Source of the DNA: Spirochaetaceae bacterium
GTDB taxonomy: Bacteria; Spirochaetota; Spirochaetia; SZUA-6; DRHE01
NCBI GenBank assembly: GCA_020353535.1
Contig: CP070696.1
Location: forward strand, 4,544,007-4,608,006
Length of the DNA: 64,000 bases
Reading direction: 5' to 3'
Under the pieces are notes generated by a model that searched no databases, was not told the DNA's origin, and worked only from the letters and a program-made list of their open reading frames with translations. Each line of letters opens with the position of its first letter. Position 1 is the first letter of the stretch. Below are positions 37,468-44,844 of this stretch, piece after piece. The position numbers and the translations under genes are program-made.

Positions 37468-39540
37468 ATGGGGTTTGTCTATGTCGCTGTGACTCTGGGT
37501 CTGGGTGCTCTGCTGTACTGGGGCCCCTACGCGCTGCCGTCCCTGGATGCCCTGACCTACTCAGAGTACCTGTACTTGGCCTTCCTGCTCGCGCACCTGG
37601 TCTGCGGGCTGGTATTGATCAGCACGACCACCCGAGCCCGGCGGTTGGGCACGATCACTTCTGGGATGTACCGGATCCCGGAGGTCTTCTTCGTCCTCTG
37701 CCTGCTGCTGTACCTATTCGCCTACGTCTACGCCCTGAACGCCAACATGGACTACATCCAGCGCTTTATAGCCAGCGGCGGGGCCGTACGGCTGGCCCTG
37801 GACACGAGCCAGGAGCGGCTGGCAGCCACGGTCAAGTTTGGTCCGCTGCTGCTCCTCAACGCCTTTTTCTACCTGTTCTGGCGCCTCAAACCAGCTGCTC
37901 CAGGTGCAATCTTGCCCGGCGCAGCCCTGGTGCGCTGGGCTTTACCGATTGTGCTGCTCTCCGTCGTGCTGGGCGTTGTCTGCTTTCCCTCATTCGTAAG
38001 CCTGGAGGGACTGGGCTACGTTGCTTTCCTGGCTCTGGTGCCGCTGCTGCTCGTGTTCCAGGCCAACTCACTGGGCTGGGCCGTGTTCTACGGTCTGGCC
38101 TTCGGAGTACTCCAGACCATGCTGTTGAACTCCTGGCTCGGTACCTACAGCTTGGTAACCCTACAATTGGTGTCCCTGGTTTTTGCACTGCTCTATCTGC
38201 TGTTTCTGGTCCCCACCCTCTGGCTGTACAAGAGTTATCGAAAAATAGGTTTCCTTATACTGCCGGTCGCCTGGATCGCCTTCGAGTATATCCGCTCCAG
38301 CGGCTTCCTCGGCTACCCATGGGGTCTGTGGGGAGTCACCCAGTATCAGTTCACCTCACTGGTACAGATCGCCGCCGTTACCGGGGTTTGGGGTGTGAGC
38401 TTCCTGGTACTGTTGATCAACTCCGGGTTGGCCGCCGCACTCTGGGGTATCGTCAGCTCCCGCTCGGGAGACACCGGAGCGAGGCCGGAGCGTTCGATCC
38501 AGATCCGAGATCCTCAATCCCAGGCCGAACGCGGACTGTCCGCGCTGCTGATTGCCTCCCTTGTTTTTCTGTTTTGTCTGTTGTTCGGCACCTTCAGCCT
38601 GGGCAGACTGGAGAAACAGCCGGTGCTCAAGCGCCCTCGTCTGGCCCTGATTCAGCAAAATGCGGATCCCCGTAAGCACAACTACCGCCAGACCTTCAAT
38701 ACCCTGGTCGCGCTCAGCGACGAAGCGAAGCGGTATGATCCGGACCTGCTCGTCTGGTCGGAGACCGCTTTCGTTCCCAATATCAGCCGCTGGAGCCAGT
38801 TGAAACCGGAAGAGCACAGCTACGCCGCCCTGGTTCGGGATTTTCTCACCTACCAGAACGATCTGGAACGCTGGCTGCTCACCGGAAATGACGACTACGA
38901 GCTGGTGCGCGACTCTACCGGGGCGGAGCAGCGGTTGGACTACAACGCCGCCATTCTCTTCGATCCCGACGGCAATCGGGTGCGCACCTACAGGAAGCTG
39001 CGCCTGGTACCCTTTACCGAATATTTCCCTTGGAAGCAGCAGCTGCCCGGATTCTACAACTGGCTAAAGGAGCGGGACGTGTACCTGTGGGAGCCGGGAC
39101 AGGAGAGGGTAGTGTTCGCCCATCCCCTGTTTCGTTTCTCCACCCCGATCTGTTTCGAGGACGCCTTCCCCGACGATGTACGCCTGTTCGTGCGGGAGGG
39201 AGCCGAGGTGATCGTGAACATCAGCAACGATTACTGGTCCCTGACCGAGGTGGAGGGGCAGCAGCACGGCGTCAACGCCTTCTACCGAGCCGTGGAGAAT
39301 CGGATTCCTCTGGTCAGGGCTTCCGCCTCCGGGCTGACCGGCTACGTGGACTCGGCCGGAAGACTGGTGGCCTCCGTGCCGTTCTACGAGGAGCGCTATC
39401 TGGTCGTGGACGTGGAGATCCGCAAACCCACGCTGACCGTGTATACCCTGTTCGGAGACTGGTTCCCCAGGCTGCTGGTCGGTGTGCTGGTAGTTTTTTT
39501 GCTTCTGTCTGTTTTTCCTCCCATGCGCAGGGCGTTCTGA
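37468..39540 (+). CDS. lnt: Apolipoprotein N-acyltransferase, long form (Lnt1)
   Basis: A 690-residue integral membrane enzyme that completes lipoprotein maturation by N-acylating the lipidated cysteine. The C-terminal half is a carbon-nitrogen hydrolase (nitrilase) domain with the Glu-Lys-Cys triad at E432 (WSETAFVP), K510 (YRKLRL) and C562 (TPICFED), all present. The N-terminal half has about 12 helices, roughly four more than usual: an extra region of about 150 residues precedes the canonical start near residue 150. ATG 37468 sits behind GGGGG (37457-37463). A second lnt lies 684 nt downstream. Confidence 0.9.
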   Translation: MGFVYVAVTLGLGALLYWGPYALPSLDALTYSEYLYLAFLLAHLVCGLVLISTTTRARRLGTITSGMYRIPEVFFVLCLLLYLFAYVYALNANMDYIQRFIASGGAVRLALDTSQERLAATVKFGPLLLLNAFFYLFWRLKPAAPGAILPGAALVRWALPIVLLSVVLGVVCFPSFVSLEGLGYVAFLALVPLLLVFQANSLGWAVFYGLAFGVLQTMLLNSWLGTYSLVTLQLVSLVFALLYLLFLVPTLWLYKSYRKIGFLILPVAWIAFEYIRSSGFLGYPWGLWGVTQYQFTSLVQIAAVTGVWGVSFLVLLINSGLAAALWGIVSSRSGDTGARPERSIQIRDPQSQAERGLSALLIASLVFLFCLLFGTFSLGRLEKQPVLKRPRLALIQQNADPRKHNYRQTFNTLVALSDEAKRYDPDLLVWSETAFVPNISRWSQLKPEEHSYAALVRDFLTYQNDLERWLLTGNDDYELVRDSTGAEQRLDYNAAILFDPDGNRVRTYRKLRLVPFTEYFPWKQQLPGFYNWLKERDVYLWEPGQERVVFAHPLFRFSTPICFEDAFPDDVRLFVREGAEVIVNISNDYWSLTEVEGQQHGVNAFYRAVENRIPLVRASASGLTGYVDSAGRLVASVPFYEERYLVVDVEIRKPTLTVYTLFGDWFPRLLVGVLVVFLLLSVFPPMRRAF

Positions 39541-39569
39541 AATATCGAGCGCGGGTTTACCTCAAACAC

Positions 39570-39598
39570 TTGACACTTGCCCCTAAATCTGTTAGTTT
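39570..39598 (+). promoter_or_regulatory. Candidate rpsT promoter
   Basis: TTGACA (39570-39575), a 17-bp spacer and TAGTTT (39593-39598), about 34 nt before the TTG start. A consensus -35 with a weak -10. Confidence 0.45.
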
Positions 39599-39631
39599 CT
39601 TGTAGGATTTGAAATTAGGAGGGACTATTCA

Positions 39632-39898
39632 TTGTCCAATAGTAGTACAGCTGCAAAACGGCATAGGCAGAATATAAAACGCAGATTGCGAAACAGGATC
39701 GTAAAATCGGAGTTACGCACCAACACGAGGAGATTGTTGGAGTTGGTGCAGAACCAATCCAAAGAGGATGCCAGGAAACAATATGTGTCAGTGGCCAGCC
39801 TGCTCGATCGGGCGGTCAGCAAAGGGGTGATTCATAAAAACACCGCCGCACGCAAGAAGCACAGATTGCAGAAAGTGTTGGCGGACAAAGCATCCTGA
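39632..39898 (+). CDS. rpsT: Ribosomal protein S20
   Basis: An 88-residue basic protein of the 30S subunit, beginning SNSSTAAKRHRQNIKRRLRNR and full length. It starts with TTG 39632 eight nt behind AGGAGGG. E. coli rpsT also uses UUG, where the weak start codon takes part in translational autoregulation by S20; the same could hold here (inference). It is followed by an HU gene 24 nt on. Confidence 0.95.
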   Translation: MSNSSTAAKRHRQNIKRRLRNRIVKSELRTNTRRLLELVQNQSKEDARKQYVSVASLLDRAVSKGVIHKNTAARKKHRLQKVLADKAS

Positions 39899-39922
39899 AA
39901 AAAACCTTAAGTGAGGTAGCCG

Positions 39923-40222
39923 GTGGGTGCGGATAAGCTCACTAAAGCGGAAATCATCGAGCAGATTTACCCGAAGGTTCGCGTAAGTAAAAAGAACATC
40001 CATACCATTTTAGATTTGTTCTTCGGAGAGCTCAAAAGCGGCCTTCTCGAGGACAGGATTATCGAGCTGCGGGGATTCGGAACTTTCGAGATCAAGACAC
40101 GCAAAGGCAGAAAAGCCAGGAATCCGAAGACCGGCGACACCGTACAGGTTGAGAACCACGGTGTGGCCGTGTTTCGCCCCGGAAGGGAACTCAAGCAGAA
40201 AGCCTGGTCCTTGAGGAAATAA
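39923..40222 (+). CDS. HU/IHF-family DNA-binding protein
   Basis: A 99-residue nucleoid protein: the conserved N-terminal helices (KLTKAEIIEQIYPK), the RGFGTFEIKTRKGRKARNPKTGD beta-arm region, and the tip RNPKTGD. It starts with GTG 39923 (GAGG six nt upstream). Its C-terminal half resembles both HU and IHF; spirochaetes (for example Borrelia Hbb) have a related single protein. It bends and compacts DNA. The Lnt2 gene follows directly (1 nt gap). Confidence 0.92.
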   Translation: MGADKLTKAEIIEQIYPKVRVSKKNIHTILDLFFGELKSGLLEDRIIELRGFGTFEIKTRKGRKARNPKTGDTVQVENHGVAVFRPGRELKQKAWSLRK

Positions 40223-40223
40223 T

Positions 40224-41876
40224 TTGAAAAGAGCCGCAACCACCTCCCCTGTTGTCCGGGAAGCCCCCCCGGGCAGCGTACTATCTGCCATCGGTCTGGA
40301 CCTGCTCCTTCTGGCAGGATCGGCGCTGTTGTTCGCCCTATCCTTTCCCAGTTTTCTCTCCCAATGGGGCTGGTTCCCCCTTGCCTTCTTGGCTCTCGCA
40401 CCCGTATTCATCGTGGTTCACCGGGCCGGTTGGCTGCGCGTGGTTTTGTACGGGGCGTTCTTCGGTTTCGCCAGCTACGCCCTGTACAACTACTGGCTGG
40501 GTTCCTTTCATCCTCTTACTCTGGTTATCGTACCGCCGATCTATTCCGCCTACTTTCTGGTCGCCTTCCCCCTGCTAAAAGCGGCGGATTCCCTGTTTCC
40601 CCGCTACGGCTTCCTCCTGCAAGTCTTAATCTGGGTGGCTTACGAGTTTGCCAAGGTCCAGGGTTTCCTGGGCTACGCCTACGGCATTATCGGCTTTTCG
40701 CAGTACCTGTTTCTGCCTCTGGCCCGCCTTGCAAGCGTAACGGGCATCTGGGGTGTCTCTCTGATCGTGGTTTTTCCCTCGGCTCTGCTCGGTAATGCCT
40801 TGAAAAACGGTTTCAAGGAGTTTATTCCCTTCCTGCGACGCCATCGCCTTCCGGCTTTACTATACGCAGCGGTGTTCGCGGCCATCATAGTATATGGTCT
40901 GATTAGTATCTCTGACCTGGCCCCGGCGCGAAAGCTGAAGGTGGCCCTGGTTCAACAGAACGTCGATCCCTGGAAGGGGGGCAACAAGACCTATGCCAAA
41001 ACCCTGGAGATCCTCACCCGTCTTAGCCGTCAGGCATTGGCCGAGGATCCATCGATCGAGGTCGTCGTCTGGTCGGAGACATCCTTCGTACCGGCCATCG
41101 ACTGGCACACCCGCTACCGAACAGACAGGGTGGCCTTCGGCCTGGTGAAGGAGCTGCGGGAGTTCCTGGCCGAGCAATCGGTACCCTATGTTGTCGGTAA
41201 TGACGACGGACAACTGGCTAAAGACGAGCAGGGAAGGGACATCCGGGTGGACTACAACGCCGCCATCCTGTTCGAAGGGGGTGAAATCATCGAAACCTAC
41301 AGGAAGCTGCATCTGGTTCCCTTTACCGAGCACTTTCCCTTTCAGAGAACCCTGCCCGGCGTGTACCAGTGGCTTCGGGATGCGGATACCCATTTCTGGG
41401 AGAAAGGCACCGAATACACCGTGTTGGAAGCCGCGGGGGTGCGCTTTTCTACTCCGATCTGTTTCGAGGATACCTTCGCATATCTGAGCAGGGATTTCTT
41501 TCTACATGGTGCGGAGATGCTGGTAAACATGACCAACGACTCCTGGTCCAAAGCGGTTGCCTGCGAGATGCAGCACATGAGCATTGCCCTGTTTCGTGCT
41601 TTGGAAAACAAGCGCACCCTGGTGCGTTCCACGAACGGGGGGATCACCTGTGTGATCGATCCCAACGGCCATATCACCGCCATGCTGGCACCCTTCACGG
41701 AGGACTACCTGATTGCCGAAGCCCCGGTGTATACAGCCGAGCAAACCCTCTATACCCGTTGGGGAGACTGGTTTGCTTGGATCGTGGTGATCCTGGCTGT
41801 GGCTGTTTTGGCCGGAGGTCTGATCTATCGCGTTTCGGCGAACCGCGTTTCGGCGAACCGATTTCTGCGACCTTGA
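40224..41876 (+). CDS. lnt: Apolipoprotein N-acyltransferase, standard form (Lnt2)
   Basis: A 550-residue paralogue of Lnt1, without the extra N-terminal region. Catalytic residues E285 (WSETSFVP), K361 (YRKLHL) and C413 (TPICFED) are present, as are about seven membrane helices in the first 235 residues. The start TTG 40224 immediately follows the HU stop. Its C-terminal tail carries a 15-bp tandem duplication that repeats RVSAN. The gene is in the place where I remember a single lnt in Treponema, so Lnt1 may be the added copy (inference). Confidence 0.9.
   Translation: MKRAATTSPVVREAPPGSVLSAIGLDLLLLAGSALLFALSFPSFLSQWGWFPLAFLALAPVFIVVHRAGWLRVVLYGAFFGFASYALYNYWLGSFHPLTLVIVPPIYSAYFLVAFPLLKAADSLFPRYGFLLQVLIWVAYEFAKVQGFLGYAYGIIGFSQYLFLPLARLASVTGIWGVSLIVVFPSALLGNALKNGFKEFIPFLRRHRLPALLYAAVFAAIIVYGLISISDLAPARKLKVALVQQNVDPWKGGNKTYAKTLEILTRLSRQALAEDPSIEVVVWSETSFVPAIDWHTRYRTDRVAFGLVKELREFLAEQSVPYVVGNDDGQLAKDEQGRDIRVDYNAAILFEGGEIIETYRKLHLVPFTEHFPFQRTLPGVYQWLRDADTHFWEKGTEYTVLEAAGVRFSTPICFEDTFAYLSRDFFLHGAEMLVNMTNDSWSKAVACEMQHMSIALFRALENKRTLVRSTNGGITCVIDPNGHITAMLAPFTEDYLIAEAPVYTAEQTLYTRWGDWFAWIVVILAVAVLAGGLIYRVSANRVSANRFLRP
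41830..41859 (+). repeat. Tandem 15-bp duplication in the Lnt2 C-terminus
   Basis: GCGTTTCGGCGAACC occurs twice without a gap (41830-41844 and 41845-41859). It is in frame and repeats the peptide RVSAN near the end of Lnt2. Looks like recent replication slippage. Confidence 0.85.
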
Positions 41877-41900
41877 CAACCGGGAAGAAGATGGTAAAAA
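41873..41900 (+). promoter_or_regulatory. Candidate promoter of the response-regulator operon
   Basis: TTGACA (41873-41878, overlapping the Lnt2 stop), a 16-bp spacer and TAAAAA (41895-41900). It would start transcription about 20 nt before ATG 41926. The -35 is perfect, the -10 matches at four positions. Confidence 0.45.
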
Positions 41901-41925
41901 TGAGAGCAAAAAGGCTGAACGCATA

Positions 41926-42669
41926 ATGAAATCGAAGGGTAAAATTCTCATTGTCGATGATGAGCCGATAAACCTTGAATTTTTCGACGTGATGCTGAGC
42001 AAACTGGGTTTCAAGATCGAAAAGGCCGCCGACGGCGAGGAAGCCCTGCAGAAAGTCGTTGAGACGGATCCGGATCTGATAATTCTGGACAACATTATGC
42101 CCCGTTTGTCCGGATGGGAAGTTACCAAGAAGCTCAAACAGGATAAACAGTTCCGCAGGTACCGGCAGACGCCGATTATCATGTTTTCGGCGATGGACGA
42201 GGTCAGCGACAAGATTGAGGGTTTGGAGCTTGGCGTCGACGACTATATCACAAAACCCTTCAACTTTTCGGAGGTTCTGGCTCGGATCCGCGCGGTTCTA
42301 CGCAATCGAGAGCTCGCCAAACAGGTTTCCAGACGGGAGCGCCGAATATCCCTTGTGGAGTCTCTGAACAACTCCTTGATCTTCTTTACCCAGCACATCA
42401 AGAAGCCAATTTCGGGACTCATAGAAGCAGCGGAGAAACTCGACACAACCAATCAGAAGCAGGTTTCGCAGCTTGCAGCCCTCGTGAAACATGAGGGAGT
42501 GGAGATCCTGGCTACGCTGCAGGGCCTGGAGGATGAGATCGAAGAACTGCAGAGCAAGGGGGACAAGTTAAAACACGGGGATCTCTCCTTGGAGGAGTTG
42601 GAGAAGAAGCTGCAGAAGCATCTCCGCAATTGGAAAACAGGCAAACCAAATGACGAGGCGGGTGCATGA
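41926..42669 (+). CDS. Orphan response regulator with C-terminal coiled-coil region
   Basis: A 247-residue protein. Receiver domain 1-120 with D11/D12, D55 (phospho-acceptor, in LIILDNIMP), S88 and K110 (in YITKPF). The remaining about 120 residues are helical and coiled-coil-like, including a Glu/Lys-rich heptad stretch at about 190-230, with no DNA-binding or catalytic domain. No kinase is adjacent. Its stop overlaps the next gene (ATGA), whose product carries a cyclase-tail motif, so the two probably act together. Confidence 0.85.
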   Translation: MKSKGKILIVDDEPINLEFFDVMLSKLGFKIEKAADGEEALQKVVETDPDLIILDNIMPRLSGWEVTKKLKQDKQFRRYRQTPIIMFSAMDEVSDKIEGLELGVDDYITKPFNFSEVLARIRAVLRNRELAKQVSRRERRISLVESLNNSLIFFTQHIKKPISGLIEAAEKLDTTNQKQVSQLAALVKHEGVEILATLQGLEDEIEELQSKGDKLKHGDLSLEELEKKLQKHLRNWKTGKPNDEAGA

Positions 42670-42887
42670 TCTCGGAAACTAAGAAAAAGGTACTGGAGCT
42701 GTTCAACGAGGGGCGCAAGAACTACAAATTGATGAAGTTCGACAAGGCCATCGATTTATTTGGTAAAGCCCTGAAATTAGATGCTGAGGATGGTCCTTCG
42801 AAGGTGTACTATGCACGGTGCAAACATTATATCCAGAATCCCCCTCCCGAGGACTGGGACGGGGTGTTCGTCATGATGACGAAGTAG
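42666..42887 (+). CDS. Small TPR protein with adenylate-cyclase tail motif
   Basis: A 73-residue protein: one and a half TPR-like helices followed by the C-terminal sequence NPPPEDWDGVF plus VMMTK. This tail resembles the conserved end of adenylate/guanylate cyclase proteins that carry C-terminal TPRs, but no cyclase domain is present in this or the neighbouring gene. ATG 42666 overlaps the preceding stop. It could be a partner or leftover of a cyclase that has lost its catalytic part, or a small interaction module. Confidence 0.75.
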   Translation: MISETKKKVLELFNEGRKNYKLMKFDKAIDLFGKALKLDAEDGPSKVYYARCKHYIQNPPPEDWDGVFVMMTK

Positions 42888-42897
42888 GAACCCATCC

Positions 42898-43311
42898 ATG
42901 CCGAAAAACAACGATCATAAGGGCATCGAGAAGATCACCACGACCCTGGGAAAGGAAACGAGCTTCAACGGAGTGCTGCGTTTCAAGGAATCCCTGAAAA
43001 TCGACGGTACCTTCGAGGGAGAGATCGAATCACCGGGATTCCTCTATATTGAAAACGGTGCCACGGTCAAGGCCAACATCAAAGTGGGATCCGTAGTCGT
43101 AGGGGGTGTGGTGCGGGGGAACATCGAAGCGAGTGAAAGGCTGGAGATGCTGACCACGGGCAAGGTCTTCGGAAACATCCGAACGGCGAAGTTGAACATC
43201 GCCGACGGCGTCGTATTCGAGGGCAAGTGTGAAATGATCAAGAATCCCGAAAAGCTGGATATCTTCTCCGCACCGGTAGCCAATGTAAAGAAAGCAACCC
43301 AGAGTATTTAG
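42898..43311 (+). CDS. Bactofilin
   Basis: A 137-residue cytoskeletal protein of the bactofilin family: the repetitive beta-helix core spans about 20-115 with the typical alternating pattern (for example DGTFEGEIESPGFLYIENGATVKANI) between short disordered tails. Bactofilins polymerise without nucleotide and organise envelope enzymes, stalks or cell curvature. The start ATG 42898 follows the TPR gene by ten nt. A separate bactofilin-like domain occurs in the membrane protein at 8569-9663. Confidence 0.9.
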   Translation: MPKNNDHKGIEKITTTLGKETSFNGVLRFKESLKIDGTFEGEIESPGFLYIENGATVKANIKVGSVVVGGVVRGNIEASERLEMLTTGKVFGNIRTAKLNIADGVVFEGKCEMIKNPEKLDIFSAPVANVKKATQSI

Positions 43312-43335
43312 AGCCCTCCATACAGAATTTGTGAT

Positions 43336-44601
43336 ATGGGAGATCAACCTACCTCGACCATTCTCTCCGTGGGTACGGAGCTTACCGAAGGAACGATCCT
43401 CAATACGCATTTCCGCTTTATCGGAGCGGAGCTCAGGGGGCTTGGATTTTTTACCCGAAGAGCCGTCCAGATTCCGGATGATCCGGACATCTTCCGCAGG
43501 GAACTTCGGGCAGCGGTAGAATCCAGTGCGCTGGTGATCGTCACCGGTGGATTAGGTCCAACCAGCGACGACCTGACCAGGGAGGTGGTTGCCGAGATCT
43601 GTGATGCTCCGCTTTACTTCGATGAGGCGATCTGGGACGAGCTGGTTGCTCGCTATTCAGCGCGAGGTCGACAGATAGCTCCAACCAATCGTAAACAGGC
43701 TCTGATCCCTACGGGATTCCAGGTGCTGCCGAATAGGGTGGGCACGGCTCCGGGGTTTTTAGGGGAATCGGGGGAGTGCATGATTCTGGCTCTGCCGGGA
43801 CCTCCTGCCGAGTTGGAGCAGATGTTTCTGCTCGAAGCGATACCTCGTATCCAGCCTCACTTCCTTGGAGCTCAGGAAACAAGCGCCTCCGTGTTGACGG
43901 CTACGGCTCTGATGATTCCGGAATCGGTGCTGGAGCAGGCTCTTCAGGGCAACGACGCTGCTGCGAAATCCCGGGTGCGGTGGAGCACCCGGGTGGCCCA
44001 TGACCGGATCGTTTTCACGCTGCGGGGAGGGGAGGAAAACGATCGCCGGCGTATCTTTTCGGATCTTGTCGAACGATTCGGCCGAGTGCGCGTCCGAGAG
44101 GGGGATGTGGTGCCGAGCAATTCGCTGTACCAGGTTCTGAAACAGAGGAACGAGAGAATCGCCATTGCGGAATCCTGCACGGGCGGGTTAGTATCGAAGC
44201 TCCTGACCGATATTCCGGGAAGCTCCCAGGTGTTCTGGGGATCACTGGTGACCTACTCCAATGAATCCAAAACGAACCTTCTACAGGTTCCCGCAGATCT
44301 TCTGGGCAGCGCAGGTGCGGTATCCGCCGAGGTCGCTTCGGCCATGTCCGAGGGATTACTCCGGCACACCCCGGCGGAGGTGGCTGTGGCTGTAACGGGA
44401 ATTGCAGGACCGGAGGGAGGATCCCCGGAAAAACCGGTGGGAACCGTGTGGATCTCCGCACGCTATCGCCCCGTCGGACAGTTGTGCAAACGATTCCAGT
44501 TTCACGGCGGCCGGGAGGCGGTGCGACGACGCAGTGCCGTAGCCGCGCTGTTGCTTGCCGAGTGCGTGCTGCTTGGTTTGGAAGCGGATCTGGAGTATTG
44601 A
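43336..44601 (+). CDS. cinA: CinA-family protein (nicotinamide-nucleotide amidase)
   Basis: A 421-residue protein with an N-terminal molybdopterin-binding-like (MoCF) domain (about 9-175, including VTGGLGPTSDDLTREVVA) and a C-terminal NMN amidohydrolase domain (about 265-415, with AESCTGGLVSKLLTDIPGSS and ITGIAGPEGG-like GIAGPEGGSPEKPVGTVWI). It recycles NMN to NaMN in NAD metabolism. The start ATG 43336 has no clear ribosome-binding site. The rho promoter starts within its stop codon region. Confidence 0.9.
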   Translation: MGDQPTSTILSVGTELTEGTILNTHFRFIGAELRGLGFFTRRAVQIPDDPDIFRRELRAAVESSALVIVTGGLGPTSDDLTREVVAEICDAPLYFDEAIWDELVARYSARGRQIAPTNRKQALIPTGFQVLPNRVGTAPGFLGESGECMILALPGPPAELEQMFLLEAIPRIQPHFLGAQETSASVLTATALMIPESVLEQALQGNDAAAKSRVRWSTRVAHDRIVFTLRGGEENDRRRIFSDLVERFGRVRVREGDVVPSNSLYQVLKQRNERIAIAESCTGGLVSKLLTDIPGSSQVFWGSLVTYSNESKTNLLQVPADLLGSAGAVSAEVASAMSEGLLRHTPAEVAVAVTGIAGPEGGSPEKPVGTVWISARYRPVGQLCKRFQFHGGREAVRRRSAVAALLLAECVLLGLEADLEY

Positions 44602-44626
44602 CACAGCGTCGGAATATGGCTATATT
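44598..44626 (+). promoter_or_regulatory. Promoter of rho
   Basis: TTGACA (44598-44603), a 17-bp spacer and TATATT (44621-44626). It overlaps the cinA stop codon. It leaves a leader of about 210 nt before rho. Confidence 0.8.
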
Positions 44627-44631
44627 AAAAG

Positions 44632-44844
44632 GGTAATCAAGCGTTTCATACTTACAGCCTGAAAAGTTTCTTGCCTTTTTCTGTAAAGGCTATCCTATAG
44701 ACATGCAATTGCATGACATATGAACCACCCTGAACGAGCAATAAAGGCGTGCAAGAATAATCAGTAACCGACTACGATGGATCCGGCTGACAAAAGAGGA
44801 AACTGGATCTCCTGATCTACTCAATAGACAAACGGGAGTGATAC
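44632..44844 (+). other. Long 5' leader of rho
   Basis: About 210 nt between the promoter and the rho ATG. It contains a hairpin (GCCTTT 44673-44678 / AAAGGC 44685-44690) and a perfect 14-bp palindrome CATGCAATTGCATG (44702-44715). In E. coli the rho leader mediates autoregulation by premature termination; the size and location here allow a similar mechanism, but no small ORF or rut-like C-rich stretch is obvious. Confidence 0.45.

Noticed and set aside
37290-38675. A 461-codon plus-strand frame overlapping tyrS and lnt1 in another frame
   Set aside because: It overlaps two well-supported genes and has a proline/arginine-rich shadow composition with no domain.
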